Positions 10,262-17,703 of a stretch of DNA of 64,000 nucleotides are shown here, piece after piece. Origin of the DNA: Crocinitomicaceae bacterium (GTDB lineage Bacteria > Bacteroidota > Bacteroidia > Flavobacteriales_D > Crocinitomicaceae). Position 1 is the first letter of the stretch. The number at the start of each line of letters is the position of its first letter. Position numbers and translations under genes: made by a program. The stretch is taken from positions 95,461 through 159,460 of the forward strand of contig JAGOBK010000006.1 in assembly GCA_017983465.1 (NCBI GenBank), written 5' to 3'. The notes under the pieces were generated by a model. The model saw only the letters and a list, made by a program, of their open reading frames with translations. It was not told where the DNA came from and made no database searches.

Positions 10262-10366
10262 AAAGCGAAGGTACTTTTTTCTGACGGGCACTTTGTACTA
10301 TTGTGAATAACTCGATGGAATTGTTCAAAATGACTCAATTAACGATAAATTAATTCTTTTTTGGTT

Positions 10367-10395
10367 TTTGATTTTCACTAAAAATGATATATTTG
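10367..10395 (+). promoter_or_regulatory. Bacteroidota-type promoter upstream of the dksA-like/lspA pair
   Basis: TTTG at 10367-10370 and TATATTTG at 10388-10395 are separated by 17 bases. This matches the Bacteroidota sigma-A (-33/-7) consensus and lies about 40 bases upstream of the dksA-like start. Based on pattern only. Confidence 0.6.
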
Positions 10396-10436
10396 CTTTC
10401 ATTCTCAAATGGGGATGATTTTGAAAGATTACCGGT

Positions 10437-10817
10437 ATGACTAAAGAAAGAAATAAGTTTTCAGATGCTGAACTCGCAGAGTTCAAAGAATTGATTCTAA
10501 ATAAATTACAGGAAGCCCAAGTGGATTATTCCCTGTTAGTAGGTTCCTTGTCTCACAATGATGATCACGGGACAGACGACACTGGTAGAACTTTTAATAT
10601 GATGGAAGATGGATCTGAAACACTTTCGAGAGAAGAAGTTGCTCAGTTAGCTGCACGTCAAGAGAAATTCATTCAAAGTTTACAAGCTGCCTTGATGCGC
10701 ATCGAAAACAAAACATACGGAATTTGTCGCGTGAATGGAACATTAATTCCGAAGGAAAGACTTCGCTTAGTTCCCCATGCAACCATGAGTATTGATGCAA
10801 AAAACGCTCAAAAATAG
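10437..10817 (+). CDS. TraR/DksA-family regulator lacking most zinc ligands
   Basis: A 126-residue DksA-like protein: an N-terminal coiled-coil region (about 1-35 and 60-90) and the C-terminal block YGICRVNGTLIPKERLRLVP. DksA proteins bind in the secondary channel of RNA polymerase and work with ppGpp. The usual four-cysteine zinc finger is reduced here to one cysteine (Cys97), a form I recall as common in Bacteroidota homologues. The stop codon overlaps the lspA GTG start by one base, so the two genes form an operon driven by the promoter just upstream. Confidence 0.88.
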   Translation: MTKERNKFSDAELAEFKELILNKLQEAQVDYSLLVGSLSHNDDHGTDDTGRTFNMMEDGSETLSREEVAQLAARQEKFIQSLQAALMRIENKTYGICRVNGTLIPKERLRLVPHATMSIDAKNAQK

Positions 10818-11485
10818 TGGGTAAAAAACTCTTGTACGTTTTTCTATTGGTTTCCATTCTGTTGATCATCGATCAATTCATGAAGGTTTATATAAAAACA
10901 AGTTTCGAACCTGGTCAAACACGTGCCTTATTCGGAGACTGGTTTGTACTACATTACATTGAAAATCCTGGAATGGCTTTCGGAACCACTTTTGGATCCG
11001 GTATTTGGCACAAACTTGCGCTCAGTATATTTCGTCTTATCGCCATTGGATTCATTGTTTATTATTTAGTGAAACAAGCAAAAAAGGGTGCGAGCCTTGA
11101 ATTTTTACTGGTTTTCGGGTTAATCCTTGCTGGAGCAACAGGAAACCTCATCGATTCGATGTTCTATGATTACTTTTTCACGTTAAATCCATGTGATTCG
11201 TTTAATCAACTTTCCGGTTCGGGAATAAAAGGGGTTTGCACAGATTATGGTTTCAATTATCCAGTTGAACTCCGTCATCAAGGATTTATGTTAGGCAGTG
11301 TTGTGGACATGTTTCAGTTCAACGTCAATTGGCCAAAATGGATGCCAGGTGTAGGAGGAGAGCAAATATTTCCAGCCATTTGGAACGTGGCAGATGCTAG
11401 TATTTCTACAGGGGTTATTTTGATACTAATCAGACAGAAAGTGTATTTCCCGAAGAAAAAAGAATCAAGCGAATCCGAAGATTAG
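10817..11485 (+). CDS. lspA: Lipoprotein signal peptidase (signal peptidase II)
   Basis: Inner-membrane aspartic protease that removes the signal peptide of prolipoproteins after lipidation. The two catalytic aspartates are in GNLIDS (Asp113) and NVADAS (Asp193), and four hydrophobic segments are present. At 222 residues it is longer than the E. coli enzyme (about 164) because of an insert between the two catalytic motifs. The start is GTG, overlapping the last base of the preceding stop. Its own TAG overlaps the stop of the convergent DUF5686 gene in a shared TTAG. Confidence 0.95.
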   Translation: MGKKLLYVFLLVSILLIIDQFMKVYIKTSFEPGQTRALFGDWFVLHYIENPGMAFGTTFGSGIWHKLALSIFRLIAIGFIVYYLVKQAKKGASLEFLLVFGLILAGATGNLIDSMFYDYFFTLNPCDSFNQLSGSGIKGVCTDYGFNYPVELRHQGFMLGSVVDMFQFNVNWPKWMPGVGGEQIFPAIWNVADASISTGVILILIRQKVYFPKKKESSESED

Positions 11486-13968
11486 AAATTCCATTTCATG
11501 TTTCGGTCATCTAGAATAGCAAAGGAAATCTTCCAGTCAAAGGTCGGTTTGATTTGATTCCCATCAGAGATCACACCATAAATCCCCACTCTTAATCTTC
11601 GTCTAGACATCTTGAAGTTCCGTTCCAGTCCGCCAAGAATCTCGTAATGTTGCCAATCGTATTCTTTGACATACATGGCTCCTGCTCCTGCAACTAAACC
11701 AATTCTTGTTTTCTTGAAATACGGAATCTTATTTAGGATGGCTCCATTGTCATGGTGAACAACGTGTGCTTGAAATACGTAATCAATCGTAGGCAAGGTC
11801 GTATCGAGTCCTTGGAAGGAGTAAAGTGGATTAGAGAACCAAATAGGATCGCTTCTACGTTGGTATTTATAATCTGGATTGTACAATTGTCGCGCGCTGA
11901 GAAATTTCCCGACTGAAATTCGGTAATTCATTGTTCCCAGGGTGGAGATTTTGAACGATTGCATGGCATCTACCTGCAAGTATTCATGATCTACATCGCT
12001 TCCAAATAGCTTCGGAATACCTCGTTCATAATTCACACTAAAAGTAGGCCACGCTGACCCCAATACTACTTTTCGGTAGGGCTCACGCATGTACTTTTGT
12101 TTAGGTGTGTAACTGAATCCTAAATAACCTATCAATGTTTGATACGGTTTGAAATCCGTCGGATCGTTATTTGGAATAATGTTGTCAATTGTATTTAGAA
12201 ATTCAAAGTCCGATAAACTTCTTCGTTCTGAAAATCCAAGGGAAGAGTATGCGTAAAAGCCATTGAAAAGTTCATAGTCTGCGGACAAGGTCATTTTCGT
12301 TGCTTCAATGAAATTGTCTCGTTTGTAAATTTGAGTAATGGCGTCGTAGCCACGGATGACATCGAAATCATGGTTAATTGCGAAGCGGACAAATCCAAAA
12401 TGAAAGGGATCAAATCGGTAACGCCACCAAGTATCGCCTTTCACATCTTTATTTAAAAATCCGTACGAGATCCGAGAATAAGTCTCCAAAGAGCGTTCAT
12501 CTTTCCATTTTTTGAAATAGTCAAAACTCGGATTCAGTCTTGGCCCACCTAACCCAAAAGGCTGTATTAGTGTCGCAACAGAACCAAGAGACCACTGAAT
12601 TTTTTGCTCCCGATTTCGGTGATCTACTCCAAGCCAAAGAATCTTGAGTGCTGTAATTTTATTGAATATCTTATCGACGGAGTCGAGGTATTCCTTTCGA
12701 TTGTAAAAATCACGAATGCTGTCCTTGATAATAATAAATCGTTGTTCTTCTGGACTAAGGCTGGTTTGACGTGCAGATGACCAGTAATTTGTATCACGCT
12801 CGTATGCTTCTTTTGTTGTTACCGCTAATTCAGTATTAAAGAATTTTTTGCTGAATTCTGGGTCGAAATTGTAATTGGTAAAGAGTGCGGTTGTTTGACA
12901 AGCAGACGTTTCGTTTTTGTATTTTACACCATAGCTTAAGACTTGTTTGTCAAGAACGCACATGGTATCACCAACAATCGAAAATGTTTGGTCAATTTCA
13001 AAATGATCATAAATCAGCAAGTTTCCTTTGTTCATCGTTAGCTGAAGTTTCTGAACGAGAAATAAGGAGTCTATCACATAGATGTATCCCTCTAATGTGG
13101 TGGTGGCGGTGTTTCTTGGAATGATTTTAATTTTACAAATGGTTTGACCGTTCTCCACATAGGTTTCTTCCAGTCTATATTTGTAGGAAAGGATTCCAGG
13201 AACCGAAATGGGTGAGCTAACTGGTGTTTGATGTAAGTCATCCAAGTGTAATAAATTCTCGAAAAAGTTAAAATTGGATTTAACCGTTGTTGTGTAATAC
13301 AAAGATCGATCGGACCCATGTAGTGTGTAGGCATTTCGAATTTCTTTGACTTTGTTTCCGGGCGCATAATTACGTTTTAGCTGCACCTCCAAAAGATTCA
13401 TGTTGTCAACCCAAGCTGGCGCTTTTGGTAAACTTGCTTCCAATGGATCTGCCGTGACTGTTGCGTCTTCAGGTTCGTCTTTGTTCTCTTTTTTATTTTT
13501 TTGTTCCTTTATTTTGATGTCCTTCTGTTCGCTTGCTTTAATATAGACATCAACGGCATGTGCATAATTCCACGGATTCATTTGCTCTCTGCGCTTGACT
13601 ACCTCGAGCATGATTTCTCGTCCAATATTTCCTTTTTTGGTATTCACGACGATTTCTTTGTAGTCCTGTTCTTTTTCAGGGAATAACTGAATGTCTCGTT
13701 GAAGATCTACGTTACTGATGGAGATATACGTTTCTCTATCTTGATAACCCAACGCAGAAATCACCAAGAAATACTCTCCAGGCATTAGAGAAAGTTCGTA
13801 TGACCCATCGACAGCGGCAACTGTGCGTTGATCCGCGGTGTTTTTCACGTAAATTTTAGCGAATGGGATTGGTGATTTTCGCTCATCAACGACCTTTCCA
13901 CGGACAAAATTCTGAGCGAAAAGTCCATTTACAAGTAAGAGGAAGAAGATGAGAGAGAATACTTTCAT
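11482..13968 (-). CDS. DUF5686 outer-membrane protein with carboxypeptidase-regulatory-like domain
   Basis: An 828-residue exported protein. A signal peptide (1-18) is followed by a CarboxypepD_reg-like domain (about 20-105: VRGKVVDERKSPIPFAKIYV), an acidic/lysine-rich linker near 150-170, and a long DUF5686 region that ends in a probable beta-barrel. DUF5686 proteins are widespread in Bacteroidota outer membranes; their role is not established. It is convergent with lspA (four-base tail overlap) and is preceded on its strand by the small membrane protein and lptC. Confidence 0.82.
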   Translation of the reverse strand: MKVFSLIFFLLLVNGLFAQNFVRGKVVDERKSPIPFAKIYVKNTADQRTVAAVDGSYELSLMPGEYFLVISALGYQDRETYISISNVDLQRDIQLFPEKEQDYKEIVVNTKKGNIGREIMLEVVKRREQMNPWNYAHAVDVYIKASEQKDIKIKEQKNKKENKDEPEDATVTADPLEASLPKAPAWVDNMNLLEVQLKRNYAPGNKVKEIRNAYTLHGSDRSLYYTTTVKSNFNFFENLLHLDDLHQTPVSSPISVPGILSYKYRLEETYVENGQTICKIKIIPRNTATTTLEGYIYVIDSLFLVQKLQLTMNKGNLLIYDHFEIDQTFSIVGDTMCVLDKQVLSYGVKYKNETSACQTTALFTNYNFDPEFSKKFFNTELAVTTKEAYERDTNYWSSARQTSLSPEEQRFIIIKDSIRDFYNRKEYLDSVDKIFNKITALKILWLGVDHRNREQKIQWSLGSVATLIQPFGLGGPRLNPSFDYFKKWKDERSLETYSRISYGFLNKDVKGDTWWRYRFDPFHFGFVRFAINHDFDVIRGYDAITQIYKRDNFIEATKMTLSADYELFNGFYAYSSLGFSERRSLSDFEFLNTIDNIIPNNDPTDFKPYQTLIGYLGFSYTPKQKYMREPYRKVVLGSAWPTFSVNYERGIPKLFGSDVDHEYLQVDAMQSFKISTLGTMNYRISVGKFLSARQLYNPDYKYQRRSDPIWFSNPLYSFQGLDTTLPTIDYVFQAHVVHHDNGAILNKIPYFKKTRIGLVAGAGAMYVKEYDWQHYEILGGLERNFKMSRRRLRVGIYGVISDGNQIKPTFDWKISFAILDDRNMKWNF

Positions 13969-14017
13969 AAAGAGTTAAGACTCGTTTTGTTTGTTTTTGT
14001 TACACTAACAAAGGAAA

Positions 14018-14245
14018 TTACCCTTCTTGTCCCTTGGATTTATCCTTTAGGAATTGTTGGTGATTTCCCACGCGTTTCATCATCCAGCGTTTCACGAAAA
14101 ACGTTGCGAGTGCGATGAATGAGAAAACATAATTGGATGCATATTTTTCAAATCCTTCCGTGAAACATAAGTATGTTACCGTAACGAAAGAAACGCTTGC
14201 TACTGCTAACCAGAAGTAGCTCATGATGGTGTTGTATAGGTTCAT
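14018..14245 (-). CDS. Small two-helix membrane protein downstream of lptC
   Basis: A 75-residue protein with two hydrophobic helices (about 8-26 and 38-52) and a basic C-terminal tail. A longer reading is possible from 14287, but it would overlap lptC; the ATG at 14245 begins one base after the lptC stop and is the natural coupled start. I do not recognise a family. Its place between lptC and the DUF5686 protein suggests an envelope role, which is inference only. Confidence 0.65.
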   Translation of the reverse strand: MNLYNTIMSYFWLAVASVSFVTVTYLCFTEGFEKYASNYVFSFIALATFFVKRWMMKRVGNHQQFLKDKSKGQEG

Positions 14246-14246
14246 G

Positions 14247-14816
14247 TTATTTGAATTCAAGTTCGTTTTCCAATTGGAATTTCCCAACGGGTTTAATTAA
14301 TTCATATTTACTAAAGTCCTGCTTGGTTCTGATGCCTTCACCAAATAGGGTGCCTTTGGGAGAGCGGACCTTTACCGAGGATTTAGAATAGATTGTACTA
14401 TCTTTTTGGTTCCAAAATAGTGCTTCTGTTTCTAGTGTTTGCTTCTTTTCGTAGTTGTAGAGTCTGACCGAGTCTCTGACCATCAGTGTTCCTTTTGTGT
14501 TGTTTATTTCACCATAAAGGGCGGTAAGTTTTGAAACGATTTCACCTTTCTCATTGAAAAAATGAACTTTCAAACTGTCCTTTATCTTAGTGATTTCTTC
14601 TTTTCCACGATACGTTTCGGCCAATGCAGCAAAAATCTCTACACGGGCATATCCTTCGTCCGCGTATATCATCTTGAGGTTTTTTGTTGTTTCATCGGGA
14701 GAATGTGCATCAAAGCTAATACGCTCGATGGCATCTAAATCATTTTCACAGGAGATAAGTCCCACTAGAAAAAGACTCAGTAAACTGATTAATCCAATTT
14801 TCGTTGTCTGAACCAC
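14247..14816 (-). CDS. lptC: LPS export ABC transporter periplasmic protein LptC
   Basis: LptC links the inner-membrane LptBFG exporter to the periplasmic LptA bridge in lipopolysaccharide transport. The 189-residue protein has a lipoprotein-like leader (lipobox LISC, Cys23) and an LptC-type beta-jellyroll with repeated segments such as YGEINNTKGTLMVRDSV and TIYSKSSVKVRSPKGTLFGE. The Bacteroidota form is commonly a lipoprotein. It overlaps the upstream outer-membrane protein gene by 28 bases, so translation is likely coupled. Confidence 0.85.
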   Translation of the reverse strand: MVQTTKIGLISLLSLFLVGLISCENDLDAIERISFDAHSPDETTKNLKMIYADEGYARVEIFAALAETYRGKEEITKIKDSLKVHFFNEKGEIVSKLTALYGEINNTKGTLMVRDSVRLYNYEKKQTLETEALFWNQKDSTIYSKSSVKVRSPKGTLFGEGIRTKQDFSKYELIKPVGKFQLENELEFK

Positions 14817-16129
14817 TTGTCAAAATTGGAAGGTGCAAGTATTAAACTTAGATTTACGGAAGCAAATTTCTCTTGTATTCCGAAACTTTGATTGCTCGAA
14901 CGAGAACCCAAATTAACACTGAAGTTAACAGAGGAAGCTGACATTTGAGCCATAATAGGAAGTCCTAATCCAAAACTCACAGCAGATTCTTGGTATTGAA
15001 TTGCATTAGTAGTGTATGGCAGAGATTGTGTGTAGTAACCAATGCGATAAGTCATTTTCTCTAATCCCTTCAAGGTAGAAATGTTTTCCATCAAGCGGGA
15101 CTCTGGACTAAATTGAGCACCGAAAGAAAGACGTTGAAACGAGGTCATTCCGAAGTCAGGAATTAAATCATGAGCATTGTGATCAAGTGCACCAAATTGA
15201 TAAATGGACGCCATTAGACTCAATTTTGGATGAAGTTCTCTTGTTTCACGTTTCCATCTTGGAAGCAGAATGCTGTAGTTAAGACCGAGTTCTAACGTGG
15301 ATGAATTCAACAAGTGAATGCGACTACGACTAAACGCGATGGTGTCATAAGTTGAACTAGAGTTAATGTTTGATGCGGTGTAAAATTCATCTTGATAATC
15401 ACCGGTAATGGTTTGATTCGGGAGATAAACTGAACTTATACTGATTAAATGGTTTTTCCCAATTTGTTGTTGAAAATAGGCTCCAAGTTCGTAGTGAAAC
15501 GAACGTATAATCATGGAGTTGATGTTTATTCCACCTTGATTGGAACCGGAAGCGATTAATTTTGCTTGACGTTCATTGGTTACTGTCCCAAATAAATACG
15601 AAGCATTACCACCGATCGATAGTTTGGTTTTGGGACGATAAACAAGTCCGTATGAATAGCCTAAGAACAAGTCCTGAATAGCTCCGCTACCTTTGTACGT
15701 GTATTCCAATGAGTCAAATCCTGTAAAAGATTTGTCGGTAATTTGGTATCCTCTGGCAGAATAAGGTTTTAATCCGAAAGCGAGTCCCATATTTTTTTTG
15801 ATGCGTACACCGATAGCAATGTGATCAATCATTCCGGTAAATCCAACTTGCGTTTTGGTTTGCTCAGAATAATTAGAAATTCTTGTTTGAATTCCATACG
15901 AGTAAAGAGTATTTCCGGTACTGAGCGTGTTGTATGTTGCTGGATTGTAAAAATTCAAAATGGTGGAGTCAAACACGTTGATGGTGTTTTTACCCAATGC
16001 ATCGAAAACGCCATGGTTTTGTGCTGAACTTTCACCAAGTCCATAGTAGGAAGCAGGTTGATTGGTAGTAGATTGCGACCAAGTTTGTGAGAAAACAAAA
16101 AGGATAAGGAAATTAAAGAGAATCTTCAT
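14789..16129 (-). CDS. Outer-membrane beta-barrel hypothetical protein
   Basis: A 446-residue protein with a signal peptide (about 1-18, MKILFNFLILFVFSQTWSQS). It has a glycine/aromatic-rich repeated strand pattern typical of FadL/PorV-style barrels (for example YGLGESSAQNHG near the start and NFYNPATYNTL near residue 60). No catalytic motif is seen. It lies in a tightly packed coaX-OMP-lptC run, with a 17-base overlap with coaX and a 28-base overlap with lptC. Exact function unknown. Confidence 0.7.
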   Translation of the reverse strand: MKILFNFLILFVFSQTWSQSTTNQPASYYGLGESSAQNHGVFDALGKNTINVFDSTILNFYNPATYNTLSTGNTLYSYGIQTRISNYSEQTKTQVGFTGMIDHIAIGVRIKKNMGLAFGLKPYSARGYQITDKSFTGFDSLEYTYKGSGAIQDLFLGYSYGLVYRPKTKLSIGGNASYLFGTVTNERQAKLIASGSNQGGININSMIIRSFHYELGAYFQQQIGKNHLISISSVYLPNQTITGDYQDEFYTASNINSSSTYDTIAFSRSRIHLLNSSTLELGLNYSILLPRWKRETRELHPKLSLMASIYQFGALDHNAHDLIPDFGMTSFQRLSFGAQFSPESRLMENISTLKGLEKMTYRIGYYTQSLPYTTNAIQYQESAVSFGLGLPIMAQMSASSVNFSVNLGSRSSNQSFGIQEKFASVNLSLILAPSNFDKWFRQRKLD

Positions 16130-16841
16130 TCAGACGGTAAATTTCTAGAATTCCTTCTAGGGTTAAATGTTCGAGTACAAAGATGTTACTTTTTTGCTCG
16201 AAATCAAAATATCGCGCGTCTCCTCCCGTGAGGTAAACGTCTAATTCAGGGAATTTTGTTTGGTACAGTTGGATTAATTGGCTGATTTCGGCTTTCCATC
16301 CATTAAATACACCACTTTCAATCGATTCCTTCGTGTTTTTTCCAATGAGTGGCGCGGATGAAAGAACTGGAATCATCGGTAGTTTTGCAGTAAATGTTTG
16401 CAGGGATTTAGCTCTCATTTCTAATCCGGGAGATATGGATCCACCTTCATACGTTCGCATTGAACTCATGAAGTCAAATTTGATGCAGGTTCCCATATCA
16501 ACAACTAATTTTGCTTTCGTTGGATTACGGCTGGACACTGCTGCCATATTGCACAGTCGGTCTATTCCCAATGTTTCGGGAGTTAGGTAGTCCATTTTGA
16601 AAGGCAAATTCATTTGAGCATTGATGTAAATCTTGTTATGAAAAAATTCTTCCAAAGGTTTTTTCCATTCCTCTGAAAGCACAGACGATATCACGATGGG
16701 AATGTTACCATTGAGTTCATTCCAAGGAAAAGAGCTCAAATCGAAGCGTTTAACACGTGAAATCATGCTATTTTCCACCGATCCGAGTTTCACGTGTGTG
16801 TTCCCGGCATCCAATAAATAGGCAGTTGTTTCGTCGCGCAT
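16113..16841 (-). CDS. coaX: Type III pantothenate kinase
   Basis: Phosphorylates pantothenate in the first step of coenzyme A synthesis, with a requirement for monovalent cations. The ASKHA-fold phosphate motif is at the N-terminus (YLLDAGNTHVKLG, Asp11) and the second motif is LVVDMGTCIKFD; the substrate loop LGIDRLCN is also present. The length of 242 residues is standard. A TAnnTTTG element (minus strand, 16846-16853) stands four bases upstream of the ATG. panB of the same pathway is at 29 kb. Confidence 0.95.
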   Translation of the reverse strand: MRDETTAYLLDAGNTHVKLGSVENSMISRVKRFDLSSFPWNELNGNIPIVISSVLSEEWKKPLEEFFHNKIYINAQMNLPFKMDYLTPETLGIDRLCNMAAVSSRNPTKAKLVVDMGTCIKFDFMSSMRTYEGGSISPGLEMRAKSLQTFTAKLPMIPVLSSAPLIGKNTKESIESGVFNGWKAEISQLIQLYQTKFPELDVYLTGGDARYFDFEQKSNIFVLEHLTLEGILEIYRLNEDSL

Positions 16842-16882
16842 GACACAAAGTTAAGTAGCTTTCAAAGAAATTTACTCGACTT

Positions 16883-16915
16883 TTTGATTAGAAATAAAAA
16901 AAAGTGTTAAATTTG
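16883..16915 (+). promoter_or_regulatory. Promoter of tRNA-Phe
   Basis: TTTG at 16883-16886 and TAAATTTG at 16908-16915 with a 21-base spacer match the Bacteroidota promoter consensus. The tRNA starts 14 bases downstream. Confidence 0.65.
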
Positions 16916-16929
16916 CCCCACCAATAGCT

Positions 16930-17002
16930 GGTGCCTTAGCTCAGTTGGTAGAGCAAAGGACTGAAAATCCTTGTGTCCCTGGTTCGATTCCTGGAGGCAC
17001 CA
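16930..17002 (+). tRNA. tRNA-Phe (anticodon GAA)
   Basis: A complete 73-nt cloverleaf: acceptor GGTGCCT pairs with AGGCACC, D-stem GCTC/GAGC, anticodon stem AAGGA/TCCTT with loop CTGAAAA and anticodon GAA at 16963-16965, variable loop GTGTC, T-loop TTCGATT, discriminator A. CCA is not encoded. The T-stem has a central U-U opposition (CCTGG against CCTGG). The 3' part of this gene, from 16986 onward, is repeated twice downstream as part of the GIY-YIG array. Confidence 0.97.
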
Positions 17003-17010
17003 CTAGCCAA

Positions 17011-17040
17011 AGTCCTGACGGAAACGTCAGGACTTTTTTT
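17011..17040 (+). terminator. Intrinsic terminator of tRNA-Phe
   Basis: A perfect 10-bp stem (AGTCCTGACG with CGTCAGGACT), loop GAAA, followed by a run of T. It begins eight bases after the tRNA end. Confidence 0.93.
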
Positions 17041-17045
17041 ATGAG

Positions 17046-17291
17046 ATGTATTTTGTGTATGTATTATATTCGGAAAAGGCAAAATGTAAGTATACCGGCT
17101 ATACTGAAGACCTCACACGTCGATTGAATGAACACAATCAGGGATTATTAGGCAAGTTCACAAAAGGAAAAGGTCCTTGGGTTTTGATACATGTGGAGGA
17201 ATTCTCCACTATAAAAGAAGCAATCATCCGAGAAAAAGAAATAAAAACAGGAAAAGGGCGAGATTACATTAAGCAAAAGACTGGATATTAA
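17046..17291 (+). CDS. GIY-YIG nuclease-family protein, array copy 1
   Basis: An 81-residue single-domain GIY-YIG protein of the UPF0213/YhbQ type. The two strand motifs are FVYVLYS (residues 3-9) and KYTGYT (15-20), with LTRRLNEHN (23-31) carrying the conserved arginine and histidine region and REKEIK (62-67) the conserved glutamate region. The family fold is that of Mg-dependent endonucleases, but the role of these tiny members is not established. The ATG is six bases after the tRNA terminator T-run, with no promoter or ribosome-binding site visible, so expression may depend on read-through. Protein sequence is identical to copy 2. Confidence 0.85.
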   Translation: MYFVYVLYSEKAKCKYTGYTEDLTRRLNEHNQGLLGKFTKGKGPWVLIHVEEFSTIKEAIIREKEIKTGKGRDYIKQKTGY

Positions 17292-17300
17292 AGTCCCTGG

Positions 17301-17314
17301 TCCGCCGCGGCGGA
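17301..17314. repeat. 14-bp perfect GC palindrome inside a tRNA T-arm copy (unit 1 end)
   Basis: TCCGCCGCGGCGGA reads the same on both strands. It sits between gtccctgg and gattcctgg, the two halves of the tRNA-Phe T-arm, taking the place of the T-loop bases. It contrasts with the AT-rich surroundings. Confidence 0.9.
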
Positions 17315-17339
17315 GATTCCTGGAGGCACCACTAGCCAA

Positions 17340-17369
17340 AGTCCTGACGGAAACGTCAGGACTTTTTTT
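17340..17369 (+). terminator. Copy of the tRNA-Phe terminator in repeat unit 2
   Basis: The same AGTCCTGACG/CGTCAGGACT hairpin with GAAA loop and T-run as after the tRNA, now downstream of GIY-YIG copy 1 and immediately upstream of copy 2. Confidence 0.9.
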
Positions 17370-17374
17370 ATGAG

Positions 17375-17620
17375 ATGTATTTTGTGTATGTATTATATTC
17401 GGAAAAGGCAAAATGTAAGTATACCGGCTATACTGAAGACCTCACACGTCGATTGAATGAACACAATCAGGGATTATTAGGCAAGTTCACAAAAGGAAAA
17501 GGTCCTTGGGTTTTGATACATGTGGAGGAATTCTCCACTATAAAAGAAGCAATCATCCGAGAAAAAGAAATAAAAACAGGAAAAGGGCGAGATTACATTA
17601 AGCAAAAGACTGGATATTAA
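17375..17620 (+). CDS. GIY-YIG nuclease-family protein, array copy 2
   Basis: An 81-residue protein identical to copy 1, with the same FVYVLYS, KYTGYT, LTRRLNEHN and REKEIK motifs. The nucleotide sequence shows no difference from copy 1, including the surrounding non-coding bases, so the duplication is very recent or kept uniform by recombination. It starts six bases after a terminator T-run, like copy 1, and is followed by the same palindrome and tRNA 3'-end fragment. Confidence 0.85.
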   Translation: MYFVYVLYSEKAKCKYTGYTEDLTRRLNEHNQGLLGKFTKGKGPWVLIHVEEFSTIKEAIIREKEIKTGKGRDYIKQKTGY

Positions 17621-17629
17621 AGTCCCTGG

Positions 17630-17643
17630 TCCGCCGCGGCGGA
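17630..17643. repeat. 14-bp perfect GC palindrome (unit 2 end)
   Basis: Second occurrence of TCCGCCGCGGCGGA, 329 bases after the first, again between the two T-arm half-sites and just after the stop codon of GIY-YIG copy 2. Confidence 0.9.
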
Positions 17644-17668
17644 GATTCCTGGAGGCACCACTAGCAGA

Positions 17669-17699
17669 AACCCTGACGGAAACGTTGGGGTTTTTTTTA
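17669..17699 (+). terminator. Diverged terminator of repeat unit 3
   Basis: ACCCTGACG GAAA CGTTGGGGT followed by eight T. Several bases differ from the other two copies, but pairing is kept through G-T pairs, so it can still fold as an intrinsic terminator. Confidence 0.75.
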
Positions 17700-17703
17700 T
17701 GAG

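Noticed and set aside
16945..17127. 60-codon plus-strand frame running from inside the tRNA through the terminator
   Set aside because: It overlaps the tRNA and the hairpin and encodes no recognisable protein; the GIY-YIG frame starting at 17046 is the real one.
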